Below the pieces are notes generated by a model, which saw only the letters and a program-made list of their open reading frames with translations, was not told the origin of the DNA and made no database searches. Positions 54,005-64,000 of a DNA stretch of 64,000 nucleotides are shown in pieces. A program made the position numbers and the translations under genes. The number at the start of each line of letters is the position of its first letter. Position 1 is the first letter of the stretch. This DNA is from Zizania palustris (taxonomy: Eukaryota; Streptophyta; Magnoliopsida; Poales; Poaceae): assembly GCA_019279435.1 (NCBI GenBank), contig JAAALK010000285.1, positions 23,840,371-23,904,370 of the forward strand, written 5' to 3'.

Positions 54005-55711
54005 TGTAGGACCGAAAGTGGCGACTAGAGGGGGTGAATGGACGCCTGAAAAATTCTTACGAATCAATGGCCTTCTCCCAACACCCAACGCACCTCAAAA
54101 CTATCCAGCAGAAACTAAAACGAGACACAAATGCTAAAAGTAATCTAGCCTAAAAACGACCGATGTCCTAAACGAAAAGACACCAACACAGTGCTCAAAG
54201 GCAAATTAAGTCCATTCACTAAACAAATAGCATCTCCACAAAGATTTCACCAAATCGCAGGTAATCCATCATGTACATCAAAATATTCATACAGACATTT
54301 CATCCATCACAAATATATCCATCATAGGCATTTAAAAATAGAATAACAGCAGATGATAAATTTTCAGATGAATCATGCAGGTACAGTACAAAAATAAATA
54401 TCTCAAATCCTAATCAAAATATCATCCGAAACTAATCATGCCTGAAATAGATGAACTAATAGATTCTAAAAACTATTAAAAGTACTGCAGCTGCTAGATA
54501 TTAAACTGTGAAGAAGAAACGTGCTACAGGACTTACCTCGATCTGTGTGCGCTTGATCAATCCGTCCAATCGGCTGTAGTGTGTCCCTCGCAACGTGATC
54601 TTCTGTGCACCAGCTGTGCAGCCCGCTCGGTCACAAAGGATCCAGACAACTTCTCCTCTCACTGCACGGTTCCCAATCTGTTGTATGCAGGAATCCACAA
54701 GCAGCTACAGCGAACAGCTTTGCTGGCGCTGGCGCATGCGAGCCGTAGCAGTCACTAGGCACTGCTGCTGTCGCGCTTGATCTGCAGCCTAGCTGCGCTA
54801 GCCTCTGTCGCTACGGCTTGCCACGCCGAGCGGCTCTGCTGCTACCGAGCGTTGCGCGAGTAGGCAGCCGCATGTAGGCACAAAAACGCTGCTGCCCTAG
54901 GCGCTAGCCTCAGCAATAGGTGCTAGAAATCCAGAGTAAAACTTGCCGGGGAGAAATAAAAACTCACAGAGAAAAATAACACATGCAGTGGTAGCGATTT
55001 CAGATCGGAATAATAACACCGGCGGCGGAGAAGAGGACATATGAAAATGACCCAAATTTTTGGAATTAGAAAAGTGTATTCTGAAAAGGGTAACCCTAAC
55101 CCTAGGGTATTGGGGCCTATTTATAGGCAGCCCAATAAATGGGAAAAATGCAAAAATATCCCTAGGTTTTTTACAGACGCTGAATAAAAAATGGAAAAGA
55201 CCAAAATGCCCTTAGGATTTTTACAGACTCGACTGACAGACTATGGGCCTAAAGGCAAAATAGTAAAAACCTAAATAAAGATAACTTGTCCTCATGCGGA
55301 GCTTTCGTAGCAGCTACGGCTTCGCCTAAGAACGGTCAGATCCGAGATCAGCGGTCAGTTTTGCGCCAAAACTGACAAAGCGTCCACCGTCTTCACACTG
55401 GGTACCCAGATTGGGCCGACCCAATTCCGTAGCTCCCTCAGCCCGGCAATCACTCGCCGCCCATGTACATGATTCGATACCGGTCAACAACCTAGTGGAT
55501 CCTCTGCTGCTCCTAGCCCATGTACCTAGATTGGCCCAGCCCAACTTTGCGGCCCCTCTGCCCGACAGTCGCTCGCTGCCCGTGTACCTGAGTCACATGC
55601 GGCCCAGACACAGCAGGTCTTCTCTCCTCTTCGTGTCCTCTTTGACTTCTGTTGACAATCACTCATCACATCTAGAGCCATGAGGCCCATGCTTTTCAAC
55701 ATGGCTCCTCA
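54005..55711 (-). repeat. 3' LTR of element E (1707 bp)
   Basis: On the minus strand it starts TGAGGAGCCATGTTG at 55711 and ends TTTCGGTCCTACA at 54005, the same ends as C. The first third (with the GTACCTGAGTCAC motifs and the TATA box near 55117-55125) matches C. The middle differs and lacks the CTTCG-dense block, so it is 250 bp shorter. No gene is seen. Confidence 0.9.
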
Positions 55712-57003
55712 ATCTCCCCCTTGATGAGTGCATTGTCAACACTTCTCTTCATCAGCTCTCCAGTACCTACAAGCACATGTGGAAACACGAAAACAAAACA
55801 CAAGAAAACAGAGAAGAAGAAAATAAAATAAAAGTTTAATCCTAATAACCAAAAGCAAATCAAAAGCACGAAAGCAGTCATTATGGTTAACCAAAAATAA
55901 AAACTCAAAACTGAGTGCAATCTCAGAATTATCAACAAGGATATCCAAAGAGTAAAGGCAAAAGAGACTAAAACTCCCCCTGAACCAAATCCCATAGAAA
56001 GCCAAAACTCTCCCTAAACTCTTCTAAAAAATCGAGTAACCCAAAATTTCTCCCCCTTGTTGACAATTGGACTCATCAAGCGAGACTAAATGCACTCTAA
56101 AGAGACACAGACTCCCCCTGAGATGCATCCCCCCTAAAAATATGCAATGAATGCAACTGGGGTGTAGGTGGAGTGTAGAAAGCATGCTTCTCAGATATGA
56201 TTGACTGCAATTACAACATCTAACATGTATAGCAAAAGACATATTGTCTAAGACACATGTCATGATCAGTGCAACAGATGATATCTAAAGAAAGTCATTA
56301 TCACACATTTTTCAATTTTTGCAAACAAAGCATCACCACATTTTCTAGTTCACAAGCAAGGTAAAGCATGAGATGCAGAAGCTAACTGATATCTACCAAG
56401 ATAAGCATTGTCCAGAACAAAGTGCTTCAGCAAACTTGTTATCCTTTTTAAATTTCAGGCTTTTTCTTTTCCTTTTTCATTTTTGCCAGGGGTTGTTTGC
56501 ATGTCAAACCTTATGCTAACCGACCAAGTCGAGCCTTGGCCAGAACTGGACCATCAGAAGCTTAAGACATTGGTCTTGGTATACACTACATTGTCCTAGT
56601 TCATACCAAAGTGCTATGGTAAGCAGTCCAGAACAATGCAATGTGACAAAGCAAACTAACCTAGATATTTTCAAATTAATCATAAAAAGGCATGGATTTT
56701 TCATTTTTTTCTGATTTTTATCATTTTTATAGCACATTACCATGTTAAAACATAAAGATGTCCAAGTTGCATATCTGCATCTAAGTGAGGAACTAGCTAC
56801 CAGGCATGTAAAAGATAGCAAAAGCACTCAACCTACACATGCTAGTTACCAGAAGCAAGCTCAATGTGTGATATGTGAATATGCATGATATGAACACACA
56901 CAAAAATACTCAAGAAAATAGTAAATAAGAAATAAAACTGACTCAAAATATCCTAAAAAGGATACACAACACCCAAATCCCCTCGCAAACGCTCAAAAGT
57001 AGA
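55712..57003 (-). other. Non-coding 3' region of element E
   Basis: Contains the polypurine tract (complement of CTCCCCCTT at 55714-55722) and three more purine runs (near 55974, 56047 and 56111), in the same order as in C. The conserved copia tail block is at 56480-56614. Short hydrophobic frames (55696-56005) are not convincing as genes. Confidence 0.75.
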
Positions 57004-57986
57004 CTAATCTAGGGGTTTGATGAAAATGTCAGTCAACTGATGATGAGTATCAACATGAACAAGGTCAATGACACCTTTCTCATATTGATCCCTCAGAAAG
57101 TGAAAGCGCACATCAATGTGTTTGGTTTTTGAATGGAGACAAGGGTTTTTCCCTACACTAATCGCACTGGCGCTGTCACAAAACAGAGGAACTCTGGTAG
57201 GAAAGAACAACCCAAAGTCTCGCAATGTTGAAATCATCCAAACCAACTGTGAGCAGCAGCTAGCAGCAGCTACATACTCAGCCTCAGTGGTAGAAAGCGC
57301 AACTCCAGACTACTTTCGAGAAGACCAAGAGACAAGAGAAGAACCAAGAAACTAGCAAGTACCAGAAGTCGACTTGCGATCCAATCGGCACCCACCAAAG
57401 TCAGCGTCCAAAAGCTAGATAAATCAAGAGACGATGATGCTGAATAAAAAAGACCAAGATCGGGCGCATAGGTAAGGTACTTGAAATTGCGCTTGACAGC
57501 CTACCAATGAGACGCGCGTGGTGAAGACTTGAAGCGCGCACATAGTCCCACGGCAAACTGAATGTCTGGCCTCAGTCACCGTCAAGTACAGCAGCGAACT
57601 GATCATCCCTCGAAACTCTCTCTCTCTCGTTGACCTTGACGCTACTCTCAGTCCATGTCCAGGCCCCCAGATGTACCCACGTGTACTTACTCTGGTGGAT
57701 GAAGATGCCGTCCTTGGTCTGCTTGATCTGGATCCCTAGAAAATACTTGAGCTCACCCATGAGGCTCATCTCAAACTCACTGTGCATCTGCTCAAAAAAC
57801 TTGGACACAAGCATATCAGTAGAACCACCAAAAATAATATCATCCACATAAATCTGACCAATCAAGAAGTCTGAGCCATCTCTGACCAAGAAAAGTGTTT
57901 TGTCCACATAACCCATCACAAAGCTCTTCCCCAACAAAAACTGCTTCAACCAGTCATACTAAGCCCTGGGGCTTGCTTAAGACCGT
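57004..57986 (-). pseudogene. Element E RNase H and reverse transcriptase (partial)
   Basis: Frame 57246-57004 encodes TKHIDVRFHFLRDQ and the end signature QLTDIFIKPLD. Frames 57606-57424 and 57949-57572 hold the RT end with YVDDIIFGGS (near 57840) and a region broken by frameshifts near 57600 and 57420. It stops at 57986 in the segment matching C at about 29985, where B' is inserted. Very similar to C at the protein level. Confidence 0.87.
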
Positions 57987-58193
57987 TGTTGATAGCAAAA
58001 AATGGCATTAATGGCTAGATCGTCGAAATATCAATTTTGGTGATTTGGGCCGAAAGTGCACATCTCCAGGGTCTGTCCGAAGCCCTACAGGATCGAATTC
58101 CATTGAGCTATGGGCTCCGAAAGCCTCTGGCCAGCCCATGGGCTTCGGCCAGGAAGCTTTTGGAGGCCCACGCTGACGAAGCATCGGAAGCCT

Positions 58194-58376
58194 TCGGAGG
58201 CCCACGCTGCCAAAGCTTCGATCCGAGAAGCAAGCCTCGACGGGCCTGGCCGAAGCCCACGCTACCGAAGCTTCCGTCCCGAGGAGCAAGCCTCGACGGG
58301 CCTGGCCGAAGCCCACGCTGCCGAAGCTTCGGCCGAGGAGCAGGCCTCGACGGGCCTGGCCGAAGCCCACCTCGGC
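58194..58376 (+). repeat. Three-copy minisatellite of about 57 bp in the B' LTR
   Basis: Units built on GCCCACGCTGCCGAAGCTTC and GAGGAGCAAGCCTCGACGGG, repeated about three times just upstream of the TATA box. Also in the 3' LTR (63600-63778). The LTR of B has a single unit (about 36903-36975). Confidence 0.85.
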
Positions 58377-58454
58377 AGAGATAGAGTTGTTTGCATCCCC
58401 GACTCAATCTTATTTGTCCGGATTAATAGCAGATTAGATTAGGAGTTAACCCCC

Positions 58455-58463
58455 TATAAATAG
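58455..58463 (+). promoter_or_regulatory. Probable TATA box of the B' 5' LTR
   Basis: TATAAATAG in CCCCCTATAAATAGAGAGGC, identical in the 3' LTR near 63869-63877 and conserved (complement) in B near 36814. Confidence 0.7.
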
Positions 58464-59237
58464 AGAGGCATGGCCGGCGTGGAGAACCCCCCAACTCAAA
58501 CCAAACCAAAGCCATGCTTTGATCGTATTTACTTTACCTTTATTTTCTTGTACCTCTTCATGGGTTTGCCTAGAAGCCCTCCGTCGGCCGCTACGGAACA
58601 GTGGTAACCCTGTTACTTCGCCTGTGAAGTATCCGTTAATCTATGTAATAGATTGCTATCGCCTGTGAAGTATCTGCTAATCTGCGTAATAGATTGCTAC
58701 CTTCGCTACTAGTGCAACACTTAGAAATATTCGGTCCTCAGGCCGAATTGGTACTTCGCATCGTCTCTGTTGCAGGTTCGCACGTTCGGAGCCCCTTCGC
58801 CGGAGGTGTCCGGAGCTGAGAGACCGGCTCCGAAGGTCCCCGGGACACCCTTCGACAAGACCGCAGGCTTCAGCAACAGGCTTCGCCAGCATACTTCGTC
58901 GCAACAGGCTTCACCACAACCATACTCCGCACTAGATGAAGTTGCACTCACGTGTGGCCTTCGCGTCATTGTCTCATAGATTGCTGTATCAGAGATATCA
59001 CGCCGAACCCCACTGGTTTGCTGATTTTATTATGTTTAATCTATTTCTTTCGGCTAATTGGATTATTTTGTGTAATCTGGTTGCCTGGTGACTCCACCCC
59101 CCTTATCACTATTAAGGGTAGTCGGAACGCGACGTCGGTGCCACGTCATGCTTAGGCCTGTCCCTAAGTATCCGTGCACTTTTGGATTGTCGGACTGACC
59201 CAAGTGCGGGGGCACGTTTTCCTGTCAACACACTTTT

Positions 59238-59255
59238 TGGCGACTCCGATGGGGA
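59238..59255 (+). other. Primer binding site of element B'
   Basis: TGGCGACTCCGATGGGGA, 7 bases after the LTR. Two or three mismatches to the B version; the tRNA is not assigned. Confidence 0.75.
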
Positions 59256-59268
59256 AGGCTACGCCAAC

Positions 59269-62188
59269 ATGATGAGTATGTCTACATCGGCCACCGGTAT
59301 ATCTACATCGACTACTACGTCTACACCGCCGATGGACGCAATAGTTAGCGCGGATATCGACAACCGCAACATACTGTCACCTACACTTGAAGATATCCCC
59401 GTAGCAGACCGAGTAGAGATCGAGGCAAAGTTAAAGGCGGTCCAAGACATGATGCTTGGGGGCTACGTCAAGACACGCACAGGCTTCATCAAGCGCGAAC
59501 ATCATCACCCCCGACCTCGCTTAGGTCCAGGTAACACCTATATCACCTCGTTTATCTTCTTTAGAAATTGAGCAAAAAATAGCCGCATCAGTGGATCAAG
59601 CCGTTAGCGCTTCACTAGCCAACCGTTTAGATTCGGCAATCAGCTCACAAGTAGAGGCAACTCTTAGAAGGTTCGGTTCACTAAGGTCGTACCCCCAGTT
59701 CCTATTGCTAGCGCACCTCTGACAAACCACGTATACAGTAGGGCTAGTGACAACACTAGCACAATCATGTCTCCGGCTTCAACACATATGGCCGAGACCA
59801 ATCATTATACCTACGGTCAAACTAATATTGCATACCACACACCACCTGCGCCAATACCCACGCTGCCCGCACCACACGCGTAGACGCCCGAACATGAGCA
59901 CGTTATACAGATAGCACGTAGGGAAGACTCCCATGGCCGACACGCCGATATCCCACCGCGTGTCGCGCCCCCGCATGAGAGGCGCACACAAACAACATAC
60001 CAAGATGATATAGAGGAGCGGGTCCGCGCACTATTTAGGGAATGTGCTGGCTTCGTGCCCAAGGGACGAGTTAGGGTTTACCATAAACCATACCCCGACC
60101 ACCTTGATACAGTACCCTACCCCCACGGCTATAGAATCCCTGAATTAACTAAATTCGATGGCGAGGGTAGCAAGACTACACTAGAGCACGTTAGTTAATT
60201 TTTGGCGCAATGTGGAGAAGTTAGTGGGATAGATGCTCTGAAGGTTAGATTATTTTCTCTCTCGCTATCCGGCACCGCTTTCACTTGGTTTTTGGCGCTC
60301 CCGCCAAACTCCATCCACACGTGGGATGATTTAGAGTGGAAATTCCATGATTATTTCTACACAGGTGAAACAGAACTTAGGCTTTCACATTTGACATCGG
60401 TTAAGCAAAAATATAGTGAGAGCGCCTCTGAATACATCAAGCGTTTTAGTGATACTAGAAACCGATGTTTTAGCCTTAATATTTCGAAAAAGGACTTGGC
60501 GGAATTAGCTTTTAACGGGTTGCGTTCCGAAATTAAAGAGAGGTTAGATAACCAAAACTTCTTAGAAGTTAGCCAAGTTTTACGGCAGGCTCTGGTCCAA
60601 GAAGGCCGAGCCAAAGATAAGAAATTTATCAAGACGTTTAGCAAGCCTAGGGCTGAAATCCGCATCGGAAGAGGAGGATTCGGCTGACATGTACGCGGCC
60701 GAATGGGTTTGGAACACTAAAAATAAACGTGTCACATGCTCTGAGTTACGACCATCCCCCACAAATAATTGGCGTAGTGAGGTCAAGTACTCGTTTGATA
60801 TAACTAAATGTGATAAAATATTTGATTTTATCTTAAAAAGTCATCTTCTCAGGTTACCTAAGGGTCAAGTCATTCCACCTGCCGACGAGTTAAAGAAGCA
60901 CCCATACTATAAGTGGCATGATTCACATTCGCATAATACTAATGATTGCAATGTTTTTCGACGGCAGATACAATCGGACATAGAAGAAAGACGATTGAAG
61001 ATAGACCATGATCTGAAGAAGAAGCTGGATAAAGATCCTTTTCCAGTCAACGCCGTCGACCTCGGCGAGAAGAAGGTGTTGATTCGGCCAGAACAGGCCG
61101 GTCGGCTAAAGGGAAAGATGTAATTATTGGAGAGCCACGCACTCGCACACTCGTGCCAAAGAACCCCGAGGTAGGAGTGTGGAAACAGAATGTTAATACA
61201 TCTTCGGCTAAGGATCGCAAGAGGCTGAAGGTGACATATGATGTGCTGTTGAGCAAGCATCAGAGAAGGGCCCAGGAAGCAGGACCACGCACTAGGCTAA
61301 AACAGCCGAAGGGGCTAAGACCTTCGAAGGGCAGCTTCAGGACGAAGCCGGTGAACCCTCCGCACGAAGGCTTCGGGCCATGGTGGCCTGATGCTCCGCA
61401 CGGTGATTCCGAGCCACAATGGTCAAACCCCCCGTACAACAGCTTCGAGCCCCAGTGGTCGGGTCCCCTATAAAACAACTTCGGCCCCTAATTGTCGAAC
61501 CCCGAACCGCATTGGACTTCTCTGATGGGAGGCTTTGGCCCACACTAGCCGAACATACCTCCGGCCTGGCAGGATCCTCACTGGTGTGGTACGAGACACC
61601 TTCGACTTGGCCAATTCCCCCTCCGGGTGACGGGATCGGCTCACAGTGGGCGAGGCCACTAGAGCCGCCAATTCCTCCGCCATATGACTGGGTAGGGACC
61701 CCGTGGGCTCCGCATGTATCCGGGTCAGGGTACCCTCCGCAACTTAACACTATGCCATGTTTTCCTTCGGAGTATTATGGATGGCAGGGGCAAACAGACG
61801 CAGTGGAGGGGGGCATCGTCCACAGACAGTCTGTGGTGCCTCCGAATCGGACCATGCAGAGCGAAGCCGAAAGCAGCGAGCATGCGAAGGCCGAAGTCAG
61901 GGAGTTCGAATCCATAACCATCAGAGTTGGGTCTCAGGAAGTCCCAATCCCGAAGACTCTATCACCGAGGTCTGACGGAGGTAAGTCTCATGCTTCGGCT
62001 GAGTCCTGCACCGAAGCTTGGTTCGGTCGGCCGAATGAGGCCGGTTCATCCGATGGGGTTCGCAGTAAAGCCCCCTCTGAACGCGAGGTGCACAAGGCCG
62101 AAGGGCGCAGTACCACTTCGGCCATTATTAATAGAGTCGAACAGTACAACCCAGCACCAAGCCTCAACCATCTTGGGCACCTCCAGGC
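59269..62188 (+). pseudogene. Element B' gag (degenerate)
   Basis: Blocks in order: a Ser/Thr-rich leader (59269-59571), a helical segment (about 59560-59700), and the gag core (60202-60687: FTWFLALPPNSIHTWDDLE, FNGLRSEIKERLDNQ). The His/Cys motif follows (60689-61123: SHNTNDCNVFRRQIQ, with Tyr at the usual first Cys). The 11-residue F-P-W repeats lie at 61360-61530, and a variable linker runs to the protease. Frameshifts lie near 59571, 60688, 61124 and 61474, and a TAG at about 59881. Large parts remain readable and co-linear with B. The gag would package element RNA; with RT gone, only trans-mobilisation could move this element. Confidence 0.85.
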
Positions 62189-63056
62189 ATGTCCAAATCA
62201 CAGAAGAGACACCTACAAACGCAGCGGGCAAAGGAGATGCGCGAAAAGAAAGCTGAGTCCGAGCGCGATGCTATCTTCGAGGAAATCCGCCCTTGGCCAG
62301 CTATGAAGCAAGGGTGGAGGGAGAAGCCGGTTGAGATAACAAACCCGTCTCCTAGTCCAAGCGACAATGACGACATGCTCGACGACGATTACTCGCCCGT
62401 CTCTGAGGGACCCGCACCCCAGGTGATGGACATCAACATCGTCATGCTGCCTACCGAGTTCGCCCTACCACAGGACGAGGCTGAGGTCGCTCAATTGAAC
62501 CTCGGTCCGCGCAACGCCATATTCAAGAAGCCCCGGGACTCGGCTCGCCATCTAAAGCCCCTCTATGTCAGTGGTCACATCGATGGGAAGCCGATTTCCC
62601 GGATGCTCGTCGACGGCGGCGCCACTGTTAACCTAATGCCTTATTCATTGTTGAAAAAACTTGGCAGGGACGAAGATGACCTAAAGAAGACTAACTTGAT
62701 GCTCAACGGCTTCAACGGCGAGAGCTCTGAGGCCAAGGGAATACTCTCTATGGAGTTGACGGTGGGCAACAAGACATTGCCAACAGCGTTCTCTGTCGTC
62801 GACGTACAAGGTAACTATAGCGTACTACTCGGGCACGACTGGATTCACACGAACTATTGCATCCCTTCTACTCTACACTAGTGCCTGATACAGTGGGACG
62901 GCGATGAGGTAGAAGTCATCCCCGTGGATACTTCGGCCCAAGTAGCTTTGGCCGATGTGTCGGTTGACGCCGTCCACAACAAAGTAGAGTGTCTGTCAGG
63001 TAGAGATTTTTCATACTACAATTTTGTTAGCGTATCCAGAGTGCAGTTTGTACCAG
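62189..63056 (+). pseudogene. Element B' aspartic protease and linker
   Basis: Frame 62189-62881 encodes a linker with DDDYSPVSEGPAP and the retropepsin site LVDGGATVNLMPYSLL (62608-62655), then VLLGHDWIH (62825-62850). A TAG replaces a codon right after STLH (62879-62881). The homologous reading then continues to about 63056. The active-site Asp-Gly-Gly-Ala is intact here, unlike DGCA in B. Confidence 0.85.
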
Positions 63057-63376
63057 CGTCTGTAAAGCCGGCTGGAGTAGCATGACTATTTTTGTATTAA
63101 ATAGACATGTCTAGCAAGAACAATCTAGAGTGGCTAAAGTCTCGCGTGGAACAATATCGGTATAGTAAAGACGGTATTGTCGAGGCCATCGGGAACTTTA
63201 GGGAAGTGGAGAAATTAGGATAAGGTTTTGCGTCGACCGATCCCTTGGAGGAAATCGATGTAGGTGATGGTAGCATCCCAAGGCCAACATGAAAAGTGTG
63301 TGGCAAGCATCATGAAAAGTGTCGAAAAGCCGATATGGATGGTATCGTCTTCAGCTCGTTGTGCTTTTAGTTCACT
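63057..63376 (+). other. Fused pre-RT linker and integrase tail in B'
   Basis: Up to about 63290 it encodes, with stops, the linker that precedes RT in Tat-type pol (STDPLEEIDVGDGSIPRPT). From about 63290 it aligns with the integrase end and post-integrase sequence of G (52882-52995, other strand). Nothing of RT, RNase H or the integrase core lies between. GTAGC at 63270-63274 is the site into which Z is inserted in element B. Confidence 0.8.
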
Positions 63377-63393
63377 AAAAGGTAGGGGGCATG
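63377..63393 (+). other. Polypurine tract of element B'
   Basis: AAAAGGTAGGGGGCATG immediately before the TG of the 3' LTR; G has AAAAGGAAGGGGCATG at the same place. Confidence 0.85.
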
Positions 63394-64000
63394 TGTTGAT
63401 AGCGAAAAATGGCATTAATGGCTAGATCGTCAAAATATCAATTTTGGTGATTTGGGCCGAAAGTGCACATGTACAGGGTCTGTCTGAAGCCCTACAGGGT
63501 CAAAGTCCATTGAGCTATGGGCTCCGAAAGCCTCTGGCCAACCCATGGGCTTCAGCCAGGAAGCCTTCAGAGGCCCACGCTGCTGAAGCTTCGGAAGCCT
63601 TCGGAGGCCCACGCTGCCAAAGCTTCGGCCAGAGAAGCCAGCCTCGATGGGCCTAGCCGATGCCCACGCTACCGAAGCTTTGGCCCGAGGAGCAAGCCTC
63701 GATGGGCCTGGTCGAAGCCCACGCTGCCGAAGCTTCGGCCCGAGGAGCAGGCCTCGACGGGCTTGGCTGAAGCCCACCTCGGCAGAGATAGAGTTGTTTG
63801 CATCACCGGCTCAATCTCTATCTCTATCTGGCCAGATTAATAGCAGATTAGATTAGGAGTTAACCCCCTATAAATAGAGAGGCATGGCCGGCGTAGAGAA
63901 CCCCCCCAACTCAAACCATACCAATGCCATGCTTTGATCGTATTTACTTTACCTTTATTTTCTTGTACCTCTTCGTGGGTTTGCCTAGAAGCCCTCCGTC
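63394..64000 (+). repeat. 3' LTR of element B' (first 607 bp; continues outside)
   Basis: TGTTGATAGCGAAAAATGGC start, the three-copy minisatellite (63600-63778) and the TATA box (about 63869-63877), co-linear with 57987-58590. Confidence 0.92.

Larger units (their letters stand above)
54005..57986 (-). mobile_element. Ty1/copia SIRE-type element E (3' LTR, tail, RNase H and part of RT; split by B')
   Basis: Minus strand. The 3' LTR is 54005-55711, followed by the polypurine tract, a 1.29-kb non-coding tail, and RNase H and RT up to 57986, where B' begins. The coding part is close to element C. The rest (RT start, integrase, gag, 5' LTR) should lie beyond the right edge after B'. Left flank caaat (54000-54004). 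Confidence 0.88.
57987..59230 (+). repeat. 5' LTR of element B' (1244 bp)
   Basis: TGTTGATAGC ... GTCAACA ends. It contains a tandem GC-rich minisatellite at 58194-58376 and the TATA box at 58455. It matches the start of the 3' LTR (63394 onward) at roughly 93-95% by eye. Confidence 0.92.
57987..64000 (+). mobile_element. Tat-type element B' lacking RT, RNase H and integrase (3' LTR runs off the window)
   Basis: Plus strand: 5' LTR 57987-59230, primer binding site 59238-59255, gag 59269 to about 62190, protease to 62881, a short tail, polypurine tract 63377-63393, 3' LTR from 63394. The internal region is only 4.2 kb. The sequence goes from the linker just before RT (DPLEEIDVGDGSIPRPT, 63238-63290) straight to the integrase tail seen in G, so the enzymatic part was removed as one block. 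It is inserted in RT of E; the target accgt (57982-57986) should recur after the 3' LTR. Confidence 0.9.

Overview
The window looks like heterochromatic DNA of a grass (Poaceae). It is almost wholly nested plant transposons: Ty3/gypsy elements of the chromodomain-bearing Tekay/Del type, Ty3/gypsy elements of the Tat type, Ty1/copia elements of the SIRE/Maximus (Opie/Ji-like) type, and CACTA DNA transposons. I found no host gene, tRNA, rRNA or CRISPR. The lineage names and the grass assignment come from recognising protein motifs and LTR ends by eye. No search was run and no species is claimed.

Left half (1-37154). One minus-strand Tat-type gypsy element, here called B, has its 5' LTR at 35871-37154 and its gag and protease at 34347-35870 and 20756-23091. 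Its RT/RNase H lies at 1-1193, and its 3' end is beyond the left edge. Two insertions split it. The first is a plus-strand Tekay-type compound (1194-20755) with three LTRs and two internal regions, best read as one element (Z) that received a relative (Y) in its gag and then recombined. The second is a full-length plus-strand SIRE-type copia element, C (23097-34341), with two 1957-bp LTRs and a perfect GTTTA target duplication.

Middle (37155-52763). A minus-strand SIRE-type element, D, has a right LTR at 49671-52204 and a left LTR cut down to 37304-37549. Its gag is interrupted by a CACTA transposon (44100-49472, TSD TCA). That transposon carries in its last intron a second CACTA of the same family (44950-47054, TSD ATT). 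D is followed on the right by the end of another CACTA-like element (to 52763).

Right part (52764-64000). Remnants of a second Tat-type element, G (LTR start and integrase tail), are followed by a piece of another LTR (F). Next comes a truncated minus-strand SIRE-type element, E (54005-57986). Inserted in E is a plus-strand Tat-type element, B' (57987 to beyond the edge), that has gag and protease but has lost RT, RNase H and integrase precisely.

How the parts relate. B' and B serve as each other's empty-site references, which dates insertions relative to one another and shows what was deleted. Nearly all coding regions are broken. The best-preserved frames are the 259-codon extra ORF before gag of the Tekay compound (4762-5541), its 460-codon integrase-chromodomain frame (16133-17515), and the RT/RNase H frame of C (29075-31063). 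I see no new host system. The most informative signals are the recombined self-nested gypsy array, the exact RT-to-integrase deletion in B', the same-family CACTA-in-CACTA insertion, and a conserved non-coding block downstream of pol in three copia copies.
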